Source: CBDCCV01 sp965215025
GTDB taxonomy: Bacteria; Bacteroidota; Rhodothermia; Rhodothermales; Salinibacteraceae
DNA length: 64,000 nt
Assembly (NCBI GenBank): GCA_965215025.1
Contig: CBDCCV010000001.1
Coordinates: 1,674,001-1,738,000 of the forward strand
Reading direction: 5' to 3'
The notes below the pieces were generated by a model, which was not told the DNA's origin, ran no database searches, and worked only from the letters and a program-made list of their open reading frames with translations. Positions 41,130-49,700 of the stretch are shown one piece after another; position 1 is the first letter of the stretch, and each line of letters opens with the position of its first letter. Made by a program: the position numbers and the translations under genes.

Positions 41130-44123
41130 ATGCACGAACGCATCACGATTCGCGGCGCGCGCGAGCACAACCTCCAGAACGTAGACCTCGACCTCCCGCG
41201 CGGCCGGCTCGTCGTCATCACCGGGCTGAGCGGCAGCGGGAAGTCCTCGCTTGCCTTCGACACGATCTACGCCGAGGGGCAGCGCCGCTACATGGAATCG
41301 CTCTCGGCCTACGCCCGGCAGTTTCTGGGCATGATGGAGCGGCCCGACGTGGACTTCATCGACGGCCTCAGCCCCGTCATCGCCATCGAGCAGAAGACGG
41401 TGAGTGGGAACCCGCGCTCGACCGTCGGCACGGTGACGGAGGTGTACGACTTTCTCAGGCTCCTCTTCGCGCGCGCGGCCACGGCCTTTTCCTACGAGAG
41501 CGGCGCCCGGATGCGCAAGCAGTCCGATGATGAGATCATCGAGAACGTCCTCGGCTTCCCGGAAGGCACGCGGCTGATGATCCTCGCGCCGGTGGTCAAA
41601 GCGCGCAAGGGGCACTACCGCGAGCTGTTCGAGCAGACGGCCAGCCAGGGCTTCGAGCGCGTGCGCGTGGACGGCGAGCTTCGGCTGATCGAAGGCGGGA
41701 TGCAGCTCGACCGCTACAAGACGCACGACATCGAGGTGGTGGTGGACCGGCTCGTCGTCAAAGACGGCATCCGCCCCCGCGTGGCGCAGTCGGTGGACAC
41801 GGCGCTCGGGATGGGCGGCGGCACCCTGATCTCCCACGTCGTGGACGGGCCGGAAGGCGCCGAAGAAGGCGACCACACGTTCAGCCGGCACCTCTACGAT
41901 CCGGTAGGCGGGATCTCGTACGACGACCCCTCGCCGAACACGTTCTCGTTCAACACGCCCTACGGCGCCTGCCCGCGTTGCGACGGCCTCGGCACGACGA
42001 ACGAGATCGACCCCGCCCTCGTCGTCCCCAAGCCGGAGAAGACGATCAAGGAGGGCGGCCTCGTCCCCTTGGGCACGCCGCGCGACGTGTGGATTTTTTC
42101 TCAACTGCGCGCCGTGGCCGAGGCGTACGGCTTCGACTTCCAAACGCCCATCGGCGATCTGTCCGAGGAGCAGATGCGCGTCGTGATGGAGGGCGCGGGC
42201 GAGGAGCAGTTCGACATCGTGTACAAGTACAAAGGGCGTGAGGTGCGCTACAAGCACCGCTTCGGCGGCCTGAGGCAGCACATCTGGCACACGTACGAGA
42301 ACACGAATTCCTCGAAGCAGCGGCGCTGGGCCGAGGCGTTCATGCGGCCCTTGCCGTGCCCAGCCTGCGGCGGCGGCCGGCTCAAGCCCGAACCGCTTGC
42401 CTACCGCATCGGCGAGCAAGATGGCGGGAAGAACATCCACGACCTCGTGACGATGGACCTCACCGGGTTGCGCGCCTTTTTCGACGAGGTGGAGTTTACA
42501 GGTCGCCAAGCTATGATCGCCGAACCCATCGTGAAGGAGATCAAAGAGCGCGTGGACTTCTTGGTCGAGGTGGGCGTGGGCTACCTCACGCTGAATCGCA
42601 CGGCGCGCACGCTCTCCGGCGGCGAGAGCCAGCGCATCCGCCTCGCCACGCAGATCGGGACGCAGCTCACGGGCGTCTTGTACGTCTTGGACGAGCCGAG
42701 CATCGGCCTGCACGCGCGGGACGAAAGCCGGCTCATCCATTCGCTCAAGGAGCTTCGGGATTTAGGCAACTCCGTCCTCGTCGTCGAGCACGACCGCGCG
42801 ATGATCGAGGCGGCGGACTTCGTGGTGGACCTCGGCCCCGGCGCGGGGGTGCACGGCGGGCACGTCCTTGGCGCGGGCCGGCCGGAGCAGCTTTCTCAAA
42901 GGGTGAACGGCCACGAGAGCCTGACGGCGGCGTATCTGCACGGGCACCGGCGCATCGCCATCCCTAAGGAGCGGCGCGCGGGGAGCGGGAAAGAGATCGT
43001 CCTGCACGGGGCGACGGGGCACAACCTCAAGGGCGACGCTTTTCACCTGCCGCTCGGCACCTTCACGTGCGTGACGGGCGTGAGCGGCTCGGGGAAGTCG
43101 TCGCTCGTGAACCAGACGCTCTACCCGCTCCTCTCGCGCCATCACCACAACGCCAAGACGGTCCCGCTCCCGCACGAGGGGATCGACGGGATCGACCACA
43201 TCGACAAAGTGATCGAGATCGACCAGAAGCCGATTGGTCGCACGCCGCGCTCGAACCCGGCCACGTACACCGGGCTGATGACGTACATCCGCGAGCTGTT
43301 CGCGCAGCTCCCGGAGGCGAAGATGCGCGGGTACGACAAGGGCCGCTTCACCTTCAACACCAAGGGCGGGCGCTGCACCAAGTGCAAGGGCGCGGGCATC
43401 GTCAAGCTGGAGATGAACTTTTTGCCGGACGTGTACGTCGCGTGCGACGAGTGCCACGGCCGGCGCTACAACGCCGAGACGCTCGAAGTGCGCTACAAGG
43501 AGAAGAACATCGCCGACGTCTTGGACATGACCGTGAGCGAGGCGCTCGTCTTTTTCGAGAACGTCCCGCGCATCGAAAGGAAGCTCAAGACGCTCGACTC
43601 GGTGGGGCTGGGCTACATCGGCCTCGGGCAGCAGTCCACGACGCTCTCCGGCGGCGAGGCGCAGCGCGTCAAGCTCGCCAAGGAACTCAGCCGCCCCGGC
43701 ACGGGCGACACGCTCTACATCCTGGACGAGCCGACGACGGGGCTGCACTTCGAGGACATCCGCCACCTCGTGGGCGTTTTGCGCGCTTTGGTGGGGAAGG
43801 GCAACACGGTCCTCGTCATCGAGCACAACCTGGACGTGATCAAAACGGCCGATCACGTCATCGACCTCGGCCCGGACGGCGGCGCGGGCGGCGGGCTTAT
43901 CCTTTTCGCGGGCACGCCCGAACAGCTTGCCGAGAGCGGGACGGCCACAGGACGCTTCCTCAAAGAAGAACTCGAACGCTCGGCCGCCTTTGGCGAAACG
44001 ACCGAAGAGGCCGCCGAGGACGACGTGGACCTCGACGCGATGGCCTCCGACGACGAGGACGAGCCGGACGAGGCCGCCGAGGTGGAGGAGATCGAGGAGG
44101 AAGCCGTCGAGGCGGCGGCGTAG
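41130..44123 (+). CDS. uvrA: Excinuclease ABC subunit A
   Basis: A 997-residue nucleotide-excision-repair damage sensor with two ABC ATPase halves. The first Walker A is GLSGSGKSSLAFDTIY and the first signature LSGGESQRIRLATQ. The second Walker A is GVSGSGKSSLVNQTLY and the second signature LSGGEAQRVKLAKE. Zinc-binding modules are seen at CPRCDGLG, CPACGGGRLKPE and CTKCKGAGIVK...CDECHGRRY. The C-terminus adds about 45 very acidic residues (many Asp/Glu) not found in E. coli UvrA. ATG 41130 matches the family start MHERITIRGAREHNL. Confidence 0.97.
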   Translation: MHERITIRGAREHNLQNVDLDLPRGRLVVITGLSGSGKSSLAFDTIYAEGQRRYMESLSAYARQFLGMMERPDVDFIDGLSPVIAIEQKTVSGNPRSTVGTVTEVYDFLRLLFARAATAFSYESGARMRKQSDDEIIENVLGFPEGTRLMILAPVVKARKGHYRELFEQTASQGFERVRVDGELRLIEGGMQLDRYKTHDIEVVVDRLVVKDGIRPRVAQSVDTALGMGGGTLISHVVDGPEGAEEGDHTFSRHLYDPVGGISYDDPSPNTFSFNTPYGACPRCDGLGTTNEIDPALVVPKPEKTIKEGGLVPLGTPRDVWIFSQLRAVAEAYGFDFQTPIGDLSEEQMRVVMEGAGEEQFDIVYKYKGREVRYKHRFGGLRQHIWHTYENTNSSKQRRWAEAFMRPLPCPACGGGRLKPEPLAYRIGEQDGGKNIHDLVTMDLTGLRAFFDEVEFTGRQAMIAEPIVKEIKERVDFLVEVGVGYLTLNRTARTLSGGESQRIRLATQIGTQLTGVLYVLDEPSIGLHARDESRLIHSLKELRDLGNSVLVVEHDRAMIEAADFVVDLGPGAGVHGGHVLGAGRPEQLSQRVNGHESLTAAYLHGHRRIAIPKERRAGSGKEIVLHGATGHNLKGDAFHLPLGTFTCVTGVSGSGKSSLVNQTLYPLLSRHHHNAKTVPLPHEGIDGIDHIDKVIEIDQKPIGRTPRSNPATYTGLMTYIRELFAQLPEAKMRGYDKGRFTFNTKGGRCTKCKGAGIVKLEMNFLPDVYVACDECHGRRYNAETLEVRYKEKNIADVLDMTVSEALVFFENVPRIERKLKTLDSVGLGYIGLGQQSTTLSGGEAQRVKLAKELSRPGTGDTLYILDEPTTGLHFEDIRHLVGVLRALVGKGNTVLVIEHNLDVIKTADHVIDLGPDGGAGGGLILFAGTPEQLAESGTATGRFLKEELERSAAFGETTEEAAEDDVDLDAMASDDEDEPDEAAEVEEIEEEAVEAAA

Positions 44124-44217
44124 CGGCTCCGCCCCGAACCGCCATGGCGCCTCATCCGTTTAGCCGGCATCACCGGAGCCATTCTGCGCCACCGTTCATC
44201 CGCCGCGTACCGCTCTC

Positions 44218-44610
44218 ATGGAATCGCCGCCGTTCGTCCCGGAATACAATAAGCCGGATGCGCCGGGCATCCACATGGGCTTTGACAACACCGTGGCGCT
44301 TTATCACATCGTCGGCGCCGGGGATGGCTTCGACGCGGCAGCGCAGGACCTCTTCGCCCTCTTGAAAGAGGCGCAGGCGCGCTTCCCGGACTGGCCGCGC
44401 GTCCTCTACCTCGACATCGAGGGCCACCTCGACGAGAAGGGCCGCTTCGAGCCGGACTTCGTCGAGTTGCAGCAGGAGTTCCTCATCGCCGGGATGGGGC
44501 GGTTTTTCACGGCGCTGGCCCTGCCGCTCGTCTCCGTCATCAACCCGGAGCGGCAGCAGAACGATTTGCCCGACGAACTCGTCCTCAAGCGCCCGGAAGA
44601 AGGCTTTTGA
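44218..44610 (+). CDS. Conserved-looking protein of unknown function
   Basis: A 130-residue soluble acidic protein with no signal sequence. Stretches that look conserved are GIHMGFDNTVALYHIVGAG, RVLYLDIEGHLDEKGRFEPD and ELQQEFLIAGMGRFFTALAL. The balanced composition and predicted alternating strands and helices suggest a folded enzyme-like or binding domain. It lies 94 nt after uvrA in the same direction and converges on the SRPBCC-like gene. I do not recognise the family. Confidence 0.65.
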   Translation: MESPPFVPEYNKPDAPGIHMGFDNTVALYHIVGAGDGFDAAAQDLFALLKEAQARFPDWPRVLYLDIEGHLDEKGRFEPDFVELQQEFLIAGMGRFFTALALPLVSVINPERQQNDLPDELVLKRPEEGF

Positions 44611-44644
44611 GAAAGGGCAGATGCGCTTTTCTGCAAGCGCCTGC

Positions 44645-45196
44645 TCACCCTTCCGCCCCTCCGCCCGCTCCCAAACTGCGTTCCATCCAGCGGGGGAAGC
44701 GGTCCCAGAAGACGCCCTGCGCGCGCGTCCAGAGTGCGCCGAGCCACGGGCGCACCGCGCTGTCGAGGCGCAGCCGCACGATGGTGCCCCCGCCGGGCGC
44801 CCCGCTGCCTCCGAGGTCGCTAAGCCAGAACTGCAGCCGCGTCGGGCGGATGAGCCGTAGGCTGATGGCGTAGCTGCCGTAGAAGTAGCGAAGGTCGCGG
44901 TACTCCGGCGCGCGGATCTCGCCCAAGACGCCGGCGAAGAGGATGAGCGGGCCGTGGTGCACGTTCAAGACGCCCTCCTCGAAGCCCGCCGGCGCGCCCG
45001 TCTCCGGGTGGACGAACTCGACGCGGAAGGGCCACACCTGCCCCTCGGTAAACGTGGCCGGGTCGCACAGCCACGCCCACACAGCCGCGCGCTCGTGCGG
45101 CGTCGCAAACGTCTTCTCGTAGGCGTGCGGCACGAAGCCGGGCGGCGTGGCCTGCGGGGCGGGGTCCTGGAACGCTTGCGTGGGAGGAGAGGGCAT
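44645..45196 (-). CDS. SRPBCC/START-like protein
   Basis: A 183-residue protein that looks like the helix-grip fold of the polyketide-cyclase/START-like superfamily. Visible pieces are PHAYEKTFATPHERAAVWAW, LCDPATFTEGQVWPFRVEFV and LRYFYGSYAISLRLIRPTRL with a final amphipathic helix (DRFPRWMERSL). These proteins bind hydrophobic ligands, and the ligand here is unknown. It is divergent from the M24 peptidase gene across 121 bp. Confidence 0.65.
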   Translation of the reverse strand: MPSPPTQAFQDPAPQATPPGFVPHAYEKTFATPHERAAVWAWLCDPATFTEGQVWPFRVEFVHPETGAPAGFEEGVLNVHHGPLILFAGVLGEIRAPEYRDLRYFYGSYAISLRLIRPTRLQFWLSDLGGSGAPGGGTIVRLRLDSAVRPWLGALWTRAQGVFWDRFPRWMERSLGAGGGAEG

Positions 45197-45317
45197 AGCG
45201 GCAGAGCTTCAGCGGGCGGAAGAAGAGGCGTGCGCCTTGTTGCAACGGCTGGCAGCGCAGGCGGCTCCGCGCTACCTTGAGGCCGCCCGCCCACGCGAAC
45301 CGCCGCCCCGCCGCCTG

Positions 45318-46715
45318 ATGAGAAAGCTCCTCGCTGCCCTGCTGATTGGCCTTTTCGGACTGCCTGCGCCCGAGGCCGCCGCGCAAGATCCGGCCGTGCC
45401 CGTCGTCCTCTCCATGCGCGAGCGCGCCGCCGTGCAGGACCGCTGGCTCAAAGAGCGCCTCGACACCGTCGTCCCCGCGCTGATGCGCCGCGAGGGCGTG
45501 GACATGTGGATCGTGAGCGCGCGCGAGTACAACGAGGACCCCGTGACCCTGACCATGCTCCCGGCCACGTGGCTGGCCGCGCGCCGGCGCACCGTGCTCG
45601 TCTTCCACGACGGCGGTCCTCGGAGCGATAGCTCCGGCGCGGGCGTCGAGCGGCTGGCCGTGGCGCGCTACGCCATCGGCGACGGCCTCTTCGAGCAGGC
45701 CTGGGACCCCGAGGCGCAGCCCGACCAGTGGGCGCGCCTGGCCGAGATCATCGCCGAGCGCGACCCCGTGGCCATCGCCCTCAACCGCTCGGAGACCTTC
45801 GCCCTGGCCGATGGGCTGACGGATACTGAGAACGACGGCCTCCTGGCCGCGCTGCCGGAGCGCTACCGCGAGCGGATCGTCTCCGGCGAAAACCTCGCCA
45901 TCGGCTGGCTCGAGACGCGCATCCCGGCCGAGATGGACGCCTACCCGATGATCGTCCGCTTCGCGCACGCCGTCATCGCCGAGGGGTTTTCCGAACGGGT
46001 GGTCCAGCCCGGCGTGACGACCACCACGGATGTGGAGTGGTGGTACCGCGAGCGCATCCGCGATCTGGCGCTTCAGGCGTGGTTTCATCCGAGCGTCTCC
46101 GTCCAGCGCCCCGAAGCCAGCGTCTCCAGCGTGCGTGCGGCGGAAGGCGACAGCTCCTTTCTGGCGAACTTCTCCGAGCGCCCCGACGCCAACGTCATCC
46201 GCCCCGGCGACCTTCTGCACGTGGACTTCGGCATCACCTACCTCGGCCTCAACACGGACACGCAGCAGCACGCCTACGTCCTCCGCCCCGGCGAGGCCGA
46301 GGCGCCCGCCGGCCTGCGCGAGGCCCTCTCCACCGGCAACTGGCTCCAGGACGTGCTCACCGAGGCGTTTCAGGCGGGCCGCACGGGGAACGAGATCCTC
46401 GCCGCCGCCCTCCAGCAGGCCGAAGTCGAGGGCATCAACGCGACGATCTACACGCACCCCATCGGCTTCCACGGCCACGGCGCCGGGCCGACCATCGGCC
46501 TCTGGGACCAGCAGGGCGGCGTCCCTGGCGCGGGCGATTACCCGCTCCATCCGCACACGGCCTACTCCATCGAACTCAACGCCGCCGTGCCCGTCCCCGA
46601 ATGGGACGGCCAGACCGTCCGCGTCATGCTTGAAGAAGACGCGTACTTCGACGGCGAGCGCGTGCGTTACCTCGACGGACGGCAGACGGCGCTGCTGCTC
46701 ATCCCGAGGCCGTAA
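45318..46715 (+). CDS. Exported M24-family metallopeptidase (Xaa-Pro aminopeptidase-like)
   Basis: A 465-residue peptidase with a signal peptide (LLAALLIGLFGLPAPEAAAQ), an N-terminal creatinase-like domain (about 25-210) and a pita-bread catalytic domain. Metal ligands expected for M24 appear in order: Asp in LLHVDFGITYLG, Asp in LNTDTQQHA, His in IGFHGHGAGPTIG, Glu in YSIELNAAV and Glu in RVMLEEDAYF. It would remove N-terminal residues before proline from peptides in the periplasm, complementing the exported prolyl oligopeptidase. Confidence 0.88.
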   Translation: MRKLLAALLIGLFGLPAPEAAAQDPAVPVVLSMRERAAVQDRWLKERLDTVVPALMRREGVDMWIVSAREYNEDPVTLTMLPATWLAARRRTVLVFHDGGPRSDSSGAGVERLAVARYAIGDGLFEQAWDPEAQPDQWARLAEIIAERDPVAIALNRSETFALADGLTDTENDGLLAALPERYRERIVSGENLAIGWLETRIPAEMDAYPMIVRFAHAVIAEGFSERVVQPGVTTTTDVEWWYRERIRDLALQAWFHPSVSVQRPEASVSSVRAAEGDSSFLANFSERPDANVIRPGDLLHVDFGITYLGLNTDTQQHAYVLRPGEAEAPAGLREALSTGNWLQDVLTEAFQAGRTGNEILAAALQQAEVEGINATIYTHPIGFHGHGAGPTIGLWDQQGGVPGAGDYPLHPHTAYSIELNAAVPVPEWDGQTVRVMLEEDAYFDGERVRYLDGRQTALLLIPRP

Positions 46716-46718
46716 GCC

Positions 46719-49700
46719 TTACTTTGTGAGCACCATGCGGCCCGTCTTCGTGATCGTCCGCTCGCTCAGGCGCGCCTGCACGCGGTAGAGGTAGAGGCCC
46801 GGCGCGAGCGTGCTGCCGTCAAGCCGGAGCGCGCGGTCGGTGCCGGCGGGGAGCGCGCGCGCGGGCAGGCTCAGCACGCGGCGCCCGAGCACGTCGAAGA
46901 CGTCCACGGTGATGCGCGCGCGCGCGGGCAGGTTCATCAGCAGCGTCGTGGTGTGGCGGAAGGGGTTGGGCGCGTTGCCGCGCAGCTCGAAGGCGGCGGG
47001 GAGGCCCCGCGTCGCGGACGAGGCTTCGTCGTCGGCGAGCGTGGCGGAGGCTTGCGGCGCCTCGTCCTTAGCGATGGAAACGTCGTCGAGGAAGTAGACC
47101 TCATCGTCACCCGTCACCTTCGCGCGCACAACGATTTCCACGGTCTGCCCGCTCAGTCCGTTTGCGCTCACGGTGGCAGCGCTGCCGTTGCCGTTGATCT
47201 TGCCGGTGAAGCCCTGCACCAGCTCCTCGCCGCCACCGTTGAGCACGTAGTAGACGCGCACGTAATCGGCGTTCGGGCCGCCGGTGTTCAGGCTGCCTTC
47301 CGAGCGCAGCTTGAGCTGCACGTTCACGGGACCGGCGCCGGCGATCTCCACCGGCTCGGAGCGCCAGACGGCCTCGGCGTCTACGCGCTGAAGCTGGAAG
47401 GCTTCGTTCTGTACCGAGAAGGAGGCGGCGCCGTTGTCGGTGGTCCAGGCCGTGGCGCCGTCGTCGGACTGCGCGCCGTCGGCCAGGCCGCCGAAGCCTT
47501 CCGCCCAGGGCAGCTTGCTGGCCGGCGGAGGCACGTCTCCGCCCTCCCCGCTGATCACGCCGGGCGCGAAGGCGAGGTACCCGACCGTCTCGGTCGTGTG
47601 GTTCGTCTCTGCGTCGTCGGACTTCTCTTCTTCGACCCTTACCTGCACGCTGGCGGCGCCGCGCTGGCGCATTCGCAGCGTGGCCGGGTCGCCGCCGTCG
47701 GTCGTCTGCATGGCGGCCACAACAACAGGCGGCTGCGCGAAGGACTGCGCGTAGGAGAGCGTGTACCAGTTGTGCGTCACGGCATTCGGCGTGGCACCGG
47801 CGGCGTAAAGCTGCCCCTCAGCCGTGCCGCTCCCGCGGCTCATGGCGATCCAGCCGACCTGCTCGCTGCCGTGGTTCTCATCAGCTTCTTCGCCTTGCAG
47901 GCGCAGCTGGAATCCGCCGGCCGAGACGGCTTGCTGCCGCGTGACGACGGCGGACGGGTCGTTCGTCGTCATGGCCTGGCTGACCACCGTGGGCGCCTCG
48001 GCAAAGGCCTGCGCAAAGCTGATGCCCTGCGCGCTGCTGCTCACCGTGGCTTTGCCCGCCTCGATCACGGCGCCGCCTGGCAGCGTGTGCCGCCCCGCCT
48101 CCACGACGAGGTAGCCGATGGTCTCGGTAGCGTGCCCGCCGTCGAGGTAGTCCCACTCGTCGATCTGGAACTCGAAGCCATCGCTCGCGGCGTTGCGCAC
48201 GCGCAGCGTCATCGGCTGGCCGCCGTTGAACGTAGCCGGCCCCATCACCACAACCGGGTTGGCGTAGTCCTCTTCCAAGCTGACGGCGTGCCACTGCCCG
48301 CTGCCGCTCTGGCTGACCGTGACCGTGCCCGCCTCGCCGATGGTTCCATCAACAATGGGCGGTTCCTGCCCGCCGCCGCCGCTGACGGAGACGTTGTCGA
48401 AGACGGCCGTGCTGATCTGACCGCCGTTATGGCTCGTCACCGGCACGCCGACGAAGACCGCCTCGCCCATCGCCACCGTGACGCGCCCGATCTCCTCCCA
48501 CGCCTGCCCGTCGCTTGAGCGCGAGCCGACGAGCGCGTTGCCCTGGCGCTCGAGGCGCACCCACGTCGGGGCCGAGGCGCTGTTGCCCTGCGTGAAGGCC
48601 GTGGCGCCGCCGGTCTCGGCGCGGTGCTGGAGGGAGACGCCGCGCTCAGGCGTGGCGACGACCATGGCGTGCTTCGAGTTGGCCGCGAGCGAGGCGCGGA
48701 TCATCACGCCGGCCTTGGCCCACGGGTGCGTGTTCGTCTGCGAAGCGAGGCGGGCGGTGACGTGCCCGTCGCCGGAGAGCGTCTGGTAGACGAAGCGGAA
48801 CTCGTCGGAGGTGCCGTAGATGTCCGAGCCGGAGCCTTCGACGGTGAAGGCGCCGTCGGAGAAGGCGGCTGAGCCTTCCGCGTTGGGATTGCCGACGTCC
48901 TGGCTCGCCCACGGCGACGGCAGATCGCCCGGAGCCGGCGGCTCCTCGGCAGTGATGGTGGCAGCGGTTTGTGCCGTGCCGCCGTGGCCGTCGGCCACCG
49001 TCAGCGTGGCGGTGTAGCCGCCGGCCGAGGCGTAGGTGTGGCTCACCGCCTGGCCCTCACCCGATTCTCCGTCGCCGAAGCTCCAGGTGTAGGTGAGGCC
49101 GTCGCCATCGGGATCGGACGAGGTCGAGGCGTCGAACTGGACGTCAAGCGGCGCCTCGCCGGAGGTCGGCGTGGCCGTGAAGCGGGCCACGGGCGGCTCG
49201 TTGCCTCCGCCGGCGGCGCTGCTGAGCACTTCGATGGCAGAGACCTTCGGCTGGTTCACGCTGGCGGTGAAGTCGAGGTTGAGCGTGCCGTCGGTTACCT
49301 CTGCCTCGAACGTCCTCATCACCGCCGTGGCGGGTCCTACCTCGGCGTTGAGGTCGTAATTGGAGAAGCCGGCCTGCCCGTTCTCAACGTCCACGCTGAA
49401 GACGCGCTTGCCGGCGCCGTCGGGACCGCCGCCCTCAGCGCCGAAGTAGATTTCGGCGAAGTACAGGTTGACGGTGTAGGTCGCCGGCTCGGGCACGGGG
49501 ATGGCGTACTGGAAGAAGGGGCTGGCCCCGCTGTGCTCGGTGACGTACAGCTCGTCGTCCTCGGTGCCTGCGATGGGCGCGGCCTGCGGGTTGCTGTACA
49601 GCTTACCGCCGGTGACGTAGGCGTCGGCCTCCCAGACGTTGCCTTCCCCGTCGGTGTAGCTGCTTTCGCTGCCCGCGTTGATGCGCGCCACGGCCTCGGC

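Noticed and set aside
40740..42740. 666-codon minus-strand frame over mntA and uvrA
   Set aside because: It runs through mntA in another frame and opposite uvrA. Both real genes have full catalytic motifs.
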